Positions 36,463 through 47,713 of a stretch of 64,000 nucleotides of DNA are shown piece after piece (the first letter of the stretch is position 1; every line of letters starts with the position of its first letter). The DNA lies in the NCBI GenBank assembly GCA_027186245.1, contig CP114487.1:5885001-5949000 (forward strand), written 5' to 3'. The DNA is from Coriaria nepalensis. Its lineage: Eukaryota; Streptophyta; Magnoliopsida; Cucurbitales; Coriariaceae. Below the pieces are notes generated by a model. The model did no database searches, was not told where the DNA came from, and saw only the letters and a list, made by a program, of their open reading frames with translations. Position numbers and translations under genes: made by a program.

Positions 36463-39400
36463 CTATTCGGGTGACGCCCCCGTCGTCCGTTCAAGCTCGA
36501 ATCGCTCAATGCGGTCTTTGAACTGCCACAACAAGTCTTCGTGCTCCCAACTAGCCTCACTCTCCGGGACGCCCTTCCATCGAACGAGGTATTCCTTGTA
36601 GCTTGGCACGCCTCGCTTCCTCATGATTCTATCCGCGAGGATTTCCTCAACTTCTTTGTCATAAGAAGTAACCACCGCTGTTGGTGCCCACTTGGATACC
36701 CCTCGACTAGGTTCATCATTGTCTTCATGATAAGGCTTCAAGAGACTCACATGAAATACCGGATGAATCCGCAACTTCGAAGGTAACTCAAGCTTGTAGG
36801 AGACCTTGCCAACTCGTTGAATAATCTTGAACGGCCCCTCATACCGCCGGATCAAACCTTTATGCACCACCCTCAACGACTTGAATTGTTGAGGCAAGAG
36901 TTTAACCATGACACGATCTCCTTCCTGGAATTCCACTGCTCTTCGCTTAAGATCGGCCCACTTCTTCATCTTCTTCGATGCCTTCCTCAAGTGGGCACGA
37001 GCCATATCTGTCTCTTCTTGTAGTCCTTTGGCAAATTTGTATGCTGCTGGACTCTTTCCCGTATAGCCCAACGCTACCGCATTTGGAGTCAACGGTTGGT
37101 GGCCTATGGCAAGCTCAAAAGGACTCTTCCCTGTTGACTCACTCCGATGTAGGTTGTAGGAGAATTGCGCTGTGTCTAACAACTTGGCCCAATCCTTTTG
37201 GTTGGCACTCACGTAGTGTCTCAAGTAGAGCTCCAACAACCCATTCACCCTCTCTGTTTGGCCATCGGTTTGAGGATGAAAACTCGTGGAGAAGTTCAAG
37301 TCTGACCCAAGTAATTTGAACAACTCCGTCCAAAATCTCCCAGTAAACCGTGGGTCTCGGTCGCTCACAATGGTTTGGGGTACACCCCAAAGCTTCACCA
37401 CATGCTTTAGGAATAACCGAGCCGTCTCATCGGCAGTGACATCAGGAGAAGCTGGCACGAACACCGCATACTTGGAGAATCGATCCACCACCACAATGAT
37501 CGTCCCGTATCCTTCCGATCTCGGGAGACACGTAATGAAATCCATGGAGACACTCTCCCAAGCATGCTCCGGAATGGGAAGTGGCTCTAGCAATCCTGTT
37601 GGTTGGTGTAGATCAACCTTGTCCTGTTGGCACACCAGACAAGTCTTCACATAGGCTTCTATATCGTTTCGCATATGTGGCCAATAATACCCATCATCGA
37701 TGAGTGCCATTGTACGATGCATGCCCGGATGTCCTGCCCATTTTGAATCATGGCATTCCTTAATGATTTCCCGCCGAAGATTTCCCCATCTTGGCACGAA
37801 CACCCGCTCACCCTTGGTGTATAATAAACCATCTTTGAGCCAAAATCGCCTGGTCTTGCCCTCCTTGGCGTACTCCATAAGATTCTTTGCCATCGGATCT
37901 TGCTCTATGCCCTCCTTGATCCTAGCAAGCATCGGACACTCGGGTCGACTTATGGCCGCTAACTCCGCTCTACGGCTCAAAGCATCTGCGACTAGGTTGG
38001 CCTTCCCTGGTTTATACTCTAATACATAGTCAAACTCCGCAAGAAAATCTTGCCACCGTGCTTGCTTAGGTGACAACTTCTTTTGGGTTTGAAAGTAACT
38101 TGTGGCAACATTGTCCGTCTTCACTACGAACTTTGACCCCAACAAGTAATGTCGCCACGTCCGAAGGCAATGAATGACCGCCGTCATCTCTTTCTCTTGC
38201 ACCGTATATCGTCTCTCTGTATCATTAAGCTTTCGACTCTCGTATGCAATCGGATGTCCTTCTTGCATCAAGACTCCCCCAATGGTAAAGTCCGAGGCAT
38301 CGGTCTGCACCTCATATGGCTTGGTGTAGTCAGGAAGGGCTAGGACGGGTTCCTCCACGATTGCCTTCTTTAATCGATCGAATGCCTTCTGGCACTTGGG
38401 CCCCCACTCCCATGTCCTCATTTTCTTCAGCATGTCCGTCAAGGGAGTAGTGATGTTGGAATACCCCTTGATGAACCGTCTATAGTAATTAGTGAGGCCC
38501 AAGAAAGACCGCAACTCCGTCACCCTTGTCGGAGGTTCCCACTCCTGTATGGCTCGAATCTTGGCTATATCCATCATGATCCGCCCTCCTCGGATCTTAT
38601 GGCCAAGGAAATGCACCTCCTCTTGTGCAAATGAACACTTCTCCCTCTTGACATAGAGCTCATTCTCCTTCAAGGCTTGGAAGACTTTCCTCAAATGGCC
38701 AATATGGTCCGCCAAGGTGTGGCTATACACAACAATATCGTCAAGATAAACAACCACAAACTTGTCAAGGAATGGAGCAAGTACCTTGTTCATTAGTGTA
38801 CAAAATGTGGCCGGTGCATTAGTGAGGCCGAAAGGCATCACTAAGAACTCATAAGAACCATACCGCGTCACACAAGCGGTCTTATCCTCATCCCCTTCCG
38901 CTATCCTAACTTGCCAATACCCAGATCGCAAGTCTAGCTTAGAGAAGTATCTTGCGCTCCCAAGTTGATCGAACAAATCCGCTATGAGAGGAATCGGATA
39001 TTTGTTCTTCACCGTGAGCTTGTTGAGTGCTCGGTAGTCAATGCATAATCTCAAAGACCCATCCGCCTTCTTTTGGAAAAGTACAGGTGCACCATATGGG
39101 GCTTTAGATGGTCGAATGAACCCCGCTTCGAGCATCTCTTTGAGTTGCTTCCTCAACTCTTCTAACTCGGGTGGTGCCATGCGATAAGGTGCCATGGCTG
39201 GCGGCTTTGCTCCTTCCACCAACTCCAGTTTGTGATCCACCTCCCTCCTTGGTGGAAGCTTCTTTGGGAGTTCCGGTGGCATAACATCTAGGAACTCCTT
39301 AAGTACCTCTTGCACTTCTTTCGGAATCTCCCTTTCCTTAGATGGCTCGCCCTCGTCCACCTTTAAAGCTGCAAGGTAGGTCTCTTCCTCCCGCTTTAAT

Positions 39401-39471
39401 CCCTTGCATAGCTGCAATGCAGACAAACTTTGGTCCCTAGCCGTGTCTCTCTCGAGACCGGGACCGTGCAA
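36463..39471 (-). CDS. Chromovirus pol: RT, RNase H, integrase, chromodomain
   Basis: This frame is open for 1,002 codons. Its first 15 or so residues belong to a shifted reading of the protease end; the true pol sequence begins near 39430. In order it contains reverse transcriptase (about residues 95-270, with [24 protein letters not shown] and the catalytic VVYLDD), RNase H ([16 protein letters not shown]), an HHCC integrase zinc domain ([16 protein letters not shown]), the integrase core ([27 protein letters not shown]) and a chromodomain ([27 protein letters not shown]). The chromodomain would steer integration to particular chromatin. All catalytic motifs look intact, but gag and protease lie in another frame. 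Confidence 0.95.
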   Translation of the reverse strand: MHGPGLERDTARDQSLSALQLCKGLKREEETYLAALKVDEGEPSKEREIPKEVQEVLKEFLDVMPPELPKKLPPRREVDHKLELVEGAKPPAMAPYRMAPPELEELRKQLKEMLEAGFIRPSKAPYGAPVLFQKKADGSLRLCIDYRALNKLTVKNKYPIPLIADLFDQLGSARYFSKLDLRSGYWQVRIAEGDEDKTACVTRYGSYEFLVMPFGLTNAPATFCTLMNKVLAPFLDKFVVVYLDDIVVYSHTLADHIGHLRKVFQALKENELYVKREKCSFAQEEVHFLGHKIRGGRIMMDIAKIRAIQEWEPPTRVTELRSFLGLTNYYRRFIKGYSNITTPLTDMLKKMRTWEWGPKCQKAFDRLKKAIVEEPVLALPDYTKPYEVQTDASDFTIGGVLMQEGHPIAYESRKLNDTERRYTVQEKEMTAVIHCLRTWRHYLLGSKFVVKTDNVATSYFQTQKKLSPKQARWQDFLAEFDYVLEYKPGKANLVADALSRRAELAAISRPECPMLARIKEGIEQDPMAKNLMEYAKEGKTRRFWLKDGLLYTKGERVFVPRWGNLRREIIKECHDSKWAGHPGMHRTMALIDDGYYWPHMRNDIEAYVKTCLVCQQDKVDLHQPTGLLEPLPIPEHAWESVSMDFITCLPRSEGYGTIIVVVDRFSKYAVFVPASPDVTADETARLFLKHVVKLWGVPQTIVSDRDPRFTGRFWTELFKLLGSDLNFSTSFHPQTDGQTERVNGLLELYLRHYVSANQKDWAKLLDTAQFSYNLHRSESTGKSPFELAIGHQPLTPNAVALGYTGKSPAAYKFAKGLQEETDMARAHLRKASKKMKKWADLKRRAVEFQEGDRVMVKLLPQQFKSLRVVHKGLIRRYEGPFKIIQRVGKVSYKLELPSKLRIHPVFHVSLLKPYHEDNDEPSRGVSKWAPTAVVTSYDKEVEEILADRIMRKRGVPSYKEYLVRWKGVPESEASWEHEDLLWQFKDRIERFELERTTGASPE

Positions 39472-40112
39472 GGAGAACCCGCATCCATAATCATAATAGA
39501 ATTAGCATAAGGCATAAGACAAGCCTTTACCTGATCTTGCCAATCTAGTCCGAGCACCACGTCGTAGTCATCCATTGGAATGGCCGTGAACTTTACGACT
39601 CCTGACCATTGTCCCACCTTGGTCTTTGCATCGGTTATCCCCCTGATTGGCAATGCCTTTGAGTTGACTGCCTTGATGAAGCCAATCGACTTGGCTATCT
39701 TGAGACCGAGTTTTTCCGCAATGTCGGCTTTGATGAAATTGTCGGTCGCTCCTGAATCCACTAGAGCTTTGAGTTGCCTCCCCGCAACGTCTATCCCGAC
39801 ATACATTGATCCCTTCTTGGGCGCTTTAGGTCCTTCGACGACCTTAGCCTTGAGTGCACTAAGGAGTCGGAGTGACCCCATCCTCGACTCTTCTTCCAAC
39901 TCCCCGTCTCTTTCGAGTGCGGCGAGCTTCGCCTTCTTCGGGCAATCCCGAACCATGTGCGGTCCCTCGCACAAGAAGCACTTCAACATCTTGGCCTTGG
40001 ATGTCTCCCCCACACCCTTGCCAAAACCCTTCCCTCCAAAGGGCTTACCCGCTCCCTCATTGCGGTTGTTGAAGCTACTCTTGGTGGCTCCCCCACCTTT
40101 GCCTTTGTCACT
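39396..40112 (-). pseudogene. Chromovirus gag zinc knuckle and protease, in gag frame
   Basis: This segment continues the gag frame after the TAG at 40113-40115. It has a zinc knuckle CFLCEGPHMVRDC (CX2CX3HX4C) and an aspartic protease with LVDSGATDNFI, then VVLGLDWQ. It ends at a stop at 39396, overlapping the start of pol. The family sequence appears to change frame near 39426-39434, which suggests a single-base indel between protease and RT. Recoding is possible, but chromoviruses usually use one continuous gag-pol frame. Confidence 0.85.
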
Positions 40113-41060
40113 CTAGTGACTACTCTTGGGTTTATCCTCCCGCCTATACTCGGTCAAGCTTTCCGCCTCCTCAATTGCGGCTTTGAGAGTTTGAATGTTT
40201 CTCCTCTTCAACTCTTGCTTGGCCCAAGGCTGTAACCCTTCTATGAAGGCAAATTTGGCTTCCTTTTCCGGGAAGTCCGGGATCTCCAACAATATTTCTG
40301 AAAACTCGTTCACATAATCAGAAATACTAGATTTATGAGTGAGGTGACGAAGTTTACCTCGTGCTTCATCTTCGAGATTCCTTGGGCAAAATTGTGCTCT
40401 GAATGCCTCTTTGAACTCGTCCCACCTTGTCATCTCGAAGAGTCCTCGCTCAATGTCACCGCTCAATCTCCTCCACCATAGTGCCGCGGTGTCGGTAAGA
40501 TAGAGAGGTACCGTGTCTATCTTCTCTTCATCATCCGTGATCCTCATTTTCCTGAAGTAGAGTTCCAAGCTCCATAGAAAGTTCTCTACTTCCTTTCCCT
40601 TCCTAGCTCCTGCATAGGTCTTGGGTCGAGGCACGTCCACCTTTGGTGCGAGAGGAGCATCGATTATATCCCTAGACACCCTGTATTTACAGAGTGACAC
40701 ATCCGTCTCGATGATCTGCATCCTCTCATGCACTTCTGCTAGAGAAGCATCCATGTTGGCTTGGAGAGCCCTCATCTCCTCTTGAATTGTGGCGACAATC
40801 CTATCCAATGATGCTTGGAATCCCTCTTGAAGTCCACCTCCTTGGTTAGCCATCGCCAAATCCGCTACTTGTTCCACCGTCTTCTCCATCACATTGCCTT
40901 GCCTCACCACTGTATTCTCCAACTTGAGAACACGGTTCTCTAATGATGCAAGCATGTCTCGAGATGGCTCTCGTTGCTTCTGCCTTCCTCCACCCTTAAC
41001 ATTATCTCGCCTTGTCTCTCCTTCAATTGGATCGACAACGTTGGAACCACCGCTAGCCAT
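40113..41060 (-). CDS. Chromovirus gag, ends at an in-frame TAG
   Basis: The most likely start is the ATG at 41060 (MASGGSNVVDPIEGE), because the longer open frame runs back into the LTR. The protein has a coiled-coil-like segment (residues 55-140) and the retrotransposon gag domain (LYLTDTAALWWRRL, WDEFKEAFRAQF, DYVNEFSEI, KFAFIEGLQPWAKQEL). It stops at 315 residues at TAG (40113-40115). The same frame then stays open for over 230 codons through the zinc knuckle and protease. The TAG therefore truncates gag before its RNA-binding knuckle. Confidence 0.9.
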   Translation of the reverse strand: MASGGSNVVDPIEGETRRDNVKGGGRQKQREPSRDMLASLENRVLKLENTVVRQGNVMEKTVEQVADLAMANQGGGLQEGFQASLDRIVATIQEEMRALQANMDASLAEVHERMQIIETDVSLCKYRVSRDIIDAPLAPKVDVPRPKTYAGARKGKEVENFLWSLELYFRKMRITDDEEKIDTVPLYLTDTAALWWRRLSGDIERGLFEMTRWDEFKEAFRAQFCPRNLEDEARGKLRHLTHKSSISDYVNEFSEILLEIPDFPEKEAKFAFIEGLQPWAKQELKRRNIQTLKAAIEEAESLTEYRREDKPKSSH

Positions 41061-41131
41061 TTCTTCCACAAGATCTTCACCTACACAAAGCTTTGGCAAG
41101 AATTGAACCACTTCGCACCCTCCCGTACGAC

Positions 41132-41148
41132 CTTGGCTCTGATACCAA
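41132..41148 (-). other. Initiator-Met tRNA primer-binding site of the chromovirus
   Basis: TGGTATCAGAGCCAAGG on the minus strand lies two bases inside the 5' LTR. It matches the usual plant initiator-Met tRNA 3' end over its whole length. Confidence 0.95.
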
Positions 41149-41149
41149 C

Positions 41150-41593
41150 TGTCACGTGCGTAAAGTTTCACCCCGAACTTAGACGCTCCGTGCGGCACTT
41201 GACACTCCTCCGAGTAACCAAGTCAGCCTAACCGAACCTTGCCAAGAGGTTTGTTTGAAGACTTTTGAAGAACACTCGAGCTAAAGAATAAAGAACTCTT
41301 TGTATTGCTAGAAGGCTAGTATTTTTTAGGATGATTTACAAATGAGGAGGACTCCTCCTTATATAGACCCCCACCTTGGAATGGATGGTCAAGATCAATT
41401 TGATCTAATGGCTACAATCTATCTTCTAGAGATTTCCATACTATTCTACAAGGGACTAGAAGAATGTACAAGATTCTAGAGAATTCTACAAAAGTGTAGG
41501 AAACCCTAGAGAATGCTAGAGAAGTCTAGAAGTTTCTAGACTCTTACATGAAGCCTCCTCCATCTTTTCTAATAAGAAAGACAGTCCGTGACA
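41150..41593 (-). repeat. 5' LTR of the chromovirus
   Basis: It is identical to 36008-36451 except for A in place of C at 41546. The TATA box lies at about 41358-41367, and the HSE-like arrays at about 41474-41486 and 41524-41541, upstream of it in the transcribed direction. Confidence 0.97.
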
Positions 41594-41840
41594 GTAAGCC
41601 ACTGCAATGAAGCGGCAGGCACCCAGCTGCTGGGCGGTGGCTCAGGCTATGAAGTGAAAGTGACCATGGTGTTGCTACCCATAGGTGTGGCGACAGAGGA
41701 TCATTTTTGTCTAAAAAGCCTAGTTGTATTAGGTCATTTTTGGATACGCAATAGTAATGTTACAATCTAGGGAGGGAGTGATTGACTTAATATTACAATA
41801 ACTCCTTGATTTATATACAACTTCGAAATAATTAAATTGC

Positions 41841-42044
41841 GAATAAACTTACAAAATCTAAAACTAACACCTAAGAAAAATTTGCAGAAATATTACAACT
41901 AAAAATATCATTAGTATTTTTTATTCTTGATCACATAATTCAAACGAAAAATACTATTTAAATTATTGTTTGCATTTGAAACCGAAAAACTTTCAAAGGG
42001 TTTATTACTAGAATGGATAAATGAAACGCAAAGGTCATTATTAC
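41841..42044 (+). repeat. Direct repeat, left copy
   Basis: About 204 bp are repeated at 43113-43306 with small differences, beginning near AAACTTACAAA and ending near CATTATTA. I see no TG...CA ends or primer site beside it, so it is not a clear LTR. Confidence 0.8.
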
Positions 42045-43112
42045 TTACTGTTCTTTCATCACTTTAACCATGACAGCATTTCAATTTTTATCTTAATACA
42101 TAATTGTAAATGTAATAATATTATTAAGTGCCATTTAATTTCAATTTTCCATGTCTTTTCATTTTCTTCCCTGTCTGTCTCTACCATAATTTTTTATAAA
42201 ACCCACTCAAAAATTACAAATTCATTACAATTCGATGTAGAAACCTAATTAAAAAAAAAAAAGTAAGGCACACAGTGTGTTTCTCGTAGGTTGTAAATTC
42301 TTAGTCTATTTATTTTAACATTTTTTCTATATAGAGGTCAAGTGGATGGATGATGTCATTAACCATGTAAGAAAATTAACTGTTCCTTATTTTTTTTATA
42401 TAATTACTTTATTATATATGTGTAATTGTAGAATTATTGAGTAATAATTATGAAGAAGATAGTAGTTGACATGTTTCGGATCATGAAAATGACTTAGTGA
42501 TTATTTTAAATTTTTAGAGAAAATATGAATTAAAGAAATAATTCTTTAAATTAAACGTTCATCAACTATGTCTAAAAGAGATCATAGTAGAAGTTAAGAC
42601 TTTATCCAATTACCACGACATAAGGTACTTTTGTGACTTATTTTCGAATTTTTTTTTTTTTTTAATTTTTTTTTTTAAAGTAACTATCTTTACTTTGTTT
42701 TCCCTATCGATTAACCTACCTATTTTTATATCTTCTCCAATCGTAGGTCCTTAAAAATCTACCATCATCATTGATGGAGTTTGTTCTTCAGGATCTATCT
42801 ATATTATATCTTCTCAATTTAAAATTCGAAGCAAAATCACCGTATAACTAATTAGGGGAAGTGGATTAGAGGCATATTATTTTTCCAAGAAGATTTCTTT
42901 AAAAAAAATGATGATATACATAATTAGGTAAAAATATTACATACTAATATTCGATAAAGAAATCCAAAAAGAATGAGCAGTAAAAATAATCATCTGTTAA
43001 AATCATATATCGTAAATCTTAAGATTTACTCAAAAAAATAATAATTAGTATTTTAATTTTAAAAAATAAATCTCTAAAATTTCTACCAAAATCAAATATA
43101 ATCTCTTTACAC

Positions 43113-43306
43113 GATTAAACTTACAAAGTCTAAAACTAACACTTTTTAAGAAATATTACAACAAAAAATATCATTATTACTTTTCATTCTTAATCACATA
43201 ATTCAAATGAAAAATATTATTTAAATTATTGTTTGCTTTTGAAACTGAAAAACTTTCAAAGGGTTATTACTAGAGTGGATAAATGAAACGCAAAGATCAT
43301 TATTAA
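43113..43306 (+). repeat. Direct repeat, right copy
   Basis: This is the second copy of the repeat at 41841-42044, slightly shorter, about 1.07 kb downstream and in the same orientation. Confidence 0.8.
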
Positions 43307-43449
43307 ATACCTAAAATGCAATTTTTTTTTAAAAAAAACTGAAAAGTTCTCTAAAAAAATAAGAAATAAGCGAAAAAAAAAGACCCAAAGTCCTTGATTG
43401 AGGAAAAAAAAACCCTAAAGCAATGACCCCAAATTAGCCAGTGGCGGTG

Positions 43450-43500
43450 AAGAGAGCTGAGAGGGAGAGAAAGAGAGAGAGAGGCAAGAGAGAGAGATAT
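43450..43500. repeat. GA-rich tract
   Basis: An irregular run of GAGA and AGAG units. Confidence 0.8.
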
Positions 43501-44254
43501 GGTTTTTGTTTTGAGAAACCTGTATATCACATATTAGAGAGAGGCTGTTAAATTTTGAATACTTTCACAAACATCATATGAGAATCCGTATATCTCCTAT
43601 ATATATATAAAAATGATACCATATAAATTTATCAATAATTATATATTTATTTTCTATTTTTTTATTCTAAATGTAATTAAGAATTATTTTTTTTCTTTTA
43701 TTTTATTTTTAAATAAAAGATAAATATCTATTAATATATTTAATTTTATTATTATTATTTTTCTTCTCAGATGATTTTAGATGGATTTTTCTTCGTATTA
43801 CGTCTAAAGTAATTATCTTTTAATATTTAAATAATAATTAAATATTATTTAAAATAATTAATAGATATTATTAAATAGGGAGTTAAAAATTAATATGATA
43901 TAATTTTATCATTATTTTAAATAATAAAAGTATGAATTAGAATGTGCAGTAATTAAGGATGACATATATCATCACGTTAAAATTCAGTTCCTTTCGCTTT
44001 TACCTGATCAATGAACTTTTCAATTAAAAACATTATCACTACCAAGTTTGAATAAAAATTGAATAATTAGTGTCAAAATGGAAAATTAATGCTTAATTTA
44101 CAATTCTTATAAAGATTGTACGTATTGTCTTACATGTCAAATCACTTTTTTATTTAATAAAGGTCCCATTCCAGATTACATGTCAAATCACTCTGGCGGT
44201 TGTTAAATAATAAGAATATTTGTAATGAGAAAAATCTGTCAATAAATTAATTAT

Positions 44255-44280
44255 TATATATATATATATATATATATATT
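44255..44280. repeat. (AT)n microsatellite
   Basis: An alternating AT run of about 12 units. Confidence 0.85.
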
Positions 44281-44714
44281 ATATTATTTATTAAAATTAA
44301 TTTTATTAATAATTTTACAAAGAGTTCAATTTTAGCATACCCTAAAAAATGAAGGAGAACCAAAACTTATATATATTTTTCTCATTTTTTTTGCAAAATG
44401 CAAATTATTCGAATCCCTTTTTGCTTCTGTCATATAAACACTACTATATAAATATAGCACTACACTCGTTCGTGCACAGCCAAAAAGCATAGAAAGGAGA
44501 AAAATTTAAAAATTAAAAAAAAAAATCCACTAGCACAATAAATAAATATTATTACGTGACAAAAAATCTAATCTTTATTTTAATATAAGTATATATTAAA
44601 AAAATAAAAAAAAGTCACTCTTAATTGCATCCTCTAGTAGTGTACCAAAATCATATTTATATGTAATAATTTTTATATTATATGCCTATCCACATATGAG
44701 ACAACCCAGTCATG

Positions 44715-44792
44715 TTGAACTTTTTGTTTGGATGTCAAATTCATTCATTAGGGGTTGAACTTTTTGTTTGGATGTCAAATTCATTCATTAGG
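44715..44792 (+). repeat. Perfect 40-bp tandem duplication
   Basis: A unit starting TTGAACTTTTTGTTTGGA occurs twice with a period of 40 bases (44715-44754, 44755-44792). Only the last G run differs in length. Confidence 0.95.
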
Positions 44793-46969
44793 GTTGTCAA
44801 TTACGTGTAGATGGAGGAAATGGACGAGTGGTGGCCAAAGTTGTTGTTTTTCTTTCCTTGTTTTAATCATAATAATAAAAGCACGTTAACATCAACCATT
44901 TTCTTTCAGGTTCAATCTAATAGTATCATTGATTTTTCTTTTTCTCAAATTATTTATATCCCGTTTTATTATTTAAAGAATATAAATAAAATATATTTTA
45001 AATTAATTATTTTTTATTTTAAATATAATAAAAATTAAAATAGTATTTTAAAATATAATTCTTTTAGAATATTTACAATAGATTTATATTACTAATAAAG
45101 ATAAATTATTTATGTATCCCTTGAAATTTGATAATATTATATTTTAAAAATTACAAATAGATATCTTAATTTGACTATAAATTATAAGTGGATATATTCT
45201 TACATTTTTATATATTGCAAATGAATTCTCTAAAATTTTAAAATTATAAAGGGATTCTTCGAATTATAATAAGATTATCTTATATTTACCTTATATTACA
45301 AGTGAATTCCCTTATATTTATCATAAATTACAAGTCTAATTATTAATAATCAATATTAATCTTAGTTTTCTAATAGTCACCGAATTAATAAAAACAATTT
45401 TTTTTAAATATAAATGTCTTGATATAATTTTCATTATAAATAATGAGTTTAGTTTTTTTTTTTTTTTTGTAATTAATTATTATCTAAACTTTTTTAATAA
45501 TGTGATTAAAAAATCTAAAAAATTTTAATAAGATAAAATGAGATTATCTCAAGTAATTATATTTTTGACCTATGAAATTTTTATTTTTATGGTAAATTAT
45601 GAAACATTGGGTGCACGTCAAATTCAACACTAATTGTTAAAATGTTATTTCAACTTTGAAAAAAATCACTTTTAACTTAAGTAAGTTTATTTTATTATTA
45701 TTTTATCTCTCATCTTAATTCTTTTATTAAAATAATTTATGACTTGCTATCTCATCTTAACTCATTTATTGAAAAAATAGTTAAAAATAATATAAATAAT
45801 AGTAGTTAATTAATCTAAAGAATATAATATATAACTTGGTCTAGAATTATTTGAAAAATTATTAACTATATATCATATTAATCTATATATATATATATAT
45901 ATTATAACTTTAGCTAATATAACAAAGAATGATCTTTTCTCCATTCCCATGGCCTAATTATTGTTATTATATGTAGTACGTACTAGGCAGGCTGGCCTTG
46001 CCATGGCCGGTGACACAGGCATGAAGATCAATATAGAAATACAACAACAGCCATAATAGTAAAAAACAATAGCAATCGGTAATATTCAACGTTGATTGGC
46101 CTTTTCTTTTTTATTTTTTGATTGGATGATGTGATTTATTTATTATCCACAGGCCACATCTACCACATATCTTTCTGAGATGCTGTGATTCTAACTTTTG
46201 ACGAGGCCTGTTCGAGTTTTTTTCTAGTAGTATGGCATGAGTTGCTTTAGTACTGTAGCTTTTAGTACTCGAATATTGGCCTGGGGTATTTTCTCTACCC
46301 TTTAACCTATAAAAGTAAGGGCAGCTTGCATTCTTGAACGGATAACCATGTTTCAGTTAACCTAGCCTCCTCCAACAAATTCAGATCTAGTCGTACCTAG
46401 ATCTCCAACCGTGGATGTATAGTGTTACTAGAGCTTCATTGTTTGAGGCCAGGTGCGAAACTAGACCTTCATTGTTGGAGGTCGGATTTTGTAATTTTTT
46501 TTTTCAAGTTCATAATCTTCATTCCATAAATTGGATTAATCCAGTTTTTTGTGGGAAAAAATCGAATTCCATTCTTCATGAAGTATGGTAGCGATCATGA
46601 AAACCGAGATGGAGAAGAGGCGGGTAGCGGCAGATTTGTGGTGGAGATAAACATATAGATATTGGATAATAAAATTTAAAAATAAAATTTTGAGGTCAAA
46701 ATAAGAATAAATAATAAATTTGAGTATATTTTTAGAAGTTGAAATATTTTTTGATGACATCGAAGGAAATTTTGACACATCACATTCGACCAAATTTGGA
46801 AGTTAATTATAATTAGAACCTAAAATTGAGTATATATTATTAGTAATTAAAATTTTAAATATTTATTATAATTAGAATAAAATTTAGAGGGTTTTTATTA
46901 TACAAAATAAACGGTGATAGCGAATATTGTATAAGACATTGATTGAGCCAGCGTACACAAACTTAAAAG

Positions 46970-47240
46970 TCAATAGACAAATAAAACGCCAAGCTTCCCA
47001 ATATATTAGTAAAACGTCTCTTGTGTGCTTACATAAGTTAATATAACGAGGCACAATTAGTAATTCAGAGATTTTTAGTGACTGGTCGGGCTAGTGTAGT
47101 CAAACTTTCAAGTAAAAATGAATTCGACATAAAAACGGCAACTTTTTCCAATATACAAGTATATGTCTCTCGTTTGCTTATGGAAAAATAATATAACAAT
47201 TAATAGGGGTACACTAACAACAATTACAAAGAGATTTGTA
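46970..47240 (+). repeat. Diverged tandem pair, period about 145 bp
   Basis: Two units share the order AAAACG-CAA, then TCCCAATAT or TCCAATATA, then GTCTCTTGTGTGCTTA or GTCTCTCGTTTGCTTA, then an ACAATTA block and a CAGAGATTTTTAGTGACTG or AAGAGATTTGTACTGACT block. The relationship is clear but old. Confidence 0.65.
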
Positions 47241-47713
47241 CTGACTAATGAATGCGAGGTTTTGTGTTTTTGTTTTTTTTTTCCTTGCCACATTTAATGT
47301 TTTTGGAGAGTGATCGTGTAAAATTAATGATGGGGAGGCAAAAGTATGAAGAGTTGATAAATAGTTTTTATTTATTTTAGAGAAATTTGGGATGGTAATT
47401 TCATTTTGAGTTTTGTTTAAAAGTCTAAGTATTAAAATAAAAGTGGTTTGTTAATCTAACTTTTTTATAATTTCATAAATTATAAAAAATAAGAAAAAAA
47501 ATGAAAAGACTTATTTATTCCTTTATAAAATTTAAAAAAGACTTAAATAATTACTCAGGGCCCGCACTTCTTCATCCTTTTTTCACTGTCGACGTAGAAA
47601 GACGCAAGCAAGCCTCCATTGTTATAATTTTATTCTCATTATTTTCCATTTTCATTTTAACTACATGAGAGAGTATTTTTGAAAGTTGAAAGTCTATAAT
47701 AGTGAGATGAAAG

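Larger units (their letters stand above)
36008..41593 (-). mobile_element. Complete young Ty3/gypsy chromovirus, 5,586 bp
   Basis: Two 444-bp LTRs (36008-36451 and 41150-41593) bound the element and differ at one base. The flanking target duplication is GTAA (36004-36007 and 41594-41597). The primer site at 41132-41148 is separated from the 5' LTR by two bases, and a purine tract lies at 36452-36462. On the minus strand it encodes gag, protease, reverse transcriptase, RNase H, integrase and a C-terminal chromodomain. Codon use and GC content are higher than in its surroundings. Near-identical LTRs show a recent insertion, but two coding lesions suggest it needs helper proteins from a relative. 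Confidence 0.97.
41598..47713. other. AT-rich region with repeats but no supportable gene
   Basis: This 6-kb interval has no intact gene. It holds a pair of direct repeats (41841-42044, 43113-43306), a GA-rich tract (43450-43500), AT runs (44255-44280, 45885-45902), a 40-bp tandem duplication (44715-44792) and a diverged tandem pair (about 46970-47240). Small open frames such as 44811-45038 and 46536-46793 lack coding character. Confidence 0.5.

Noticed and set aside
36541..40235. Several plus-strand open frames of 60-178 codons inside the chromovirus
   Set aside because: They lie antisense to the gag-pol coding sequence, where GC-rich codons keep other frames open; none shows a domain.
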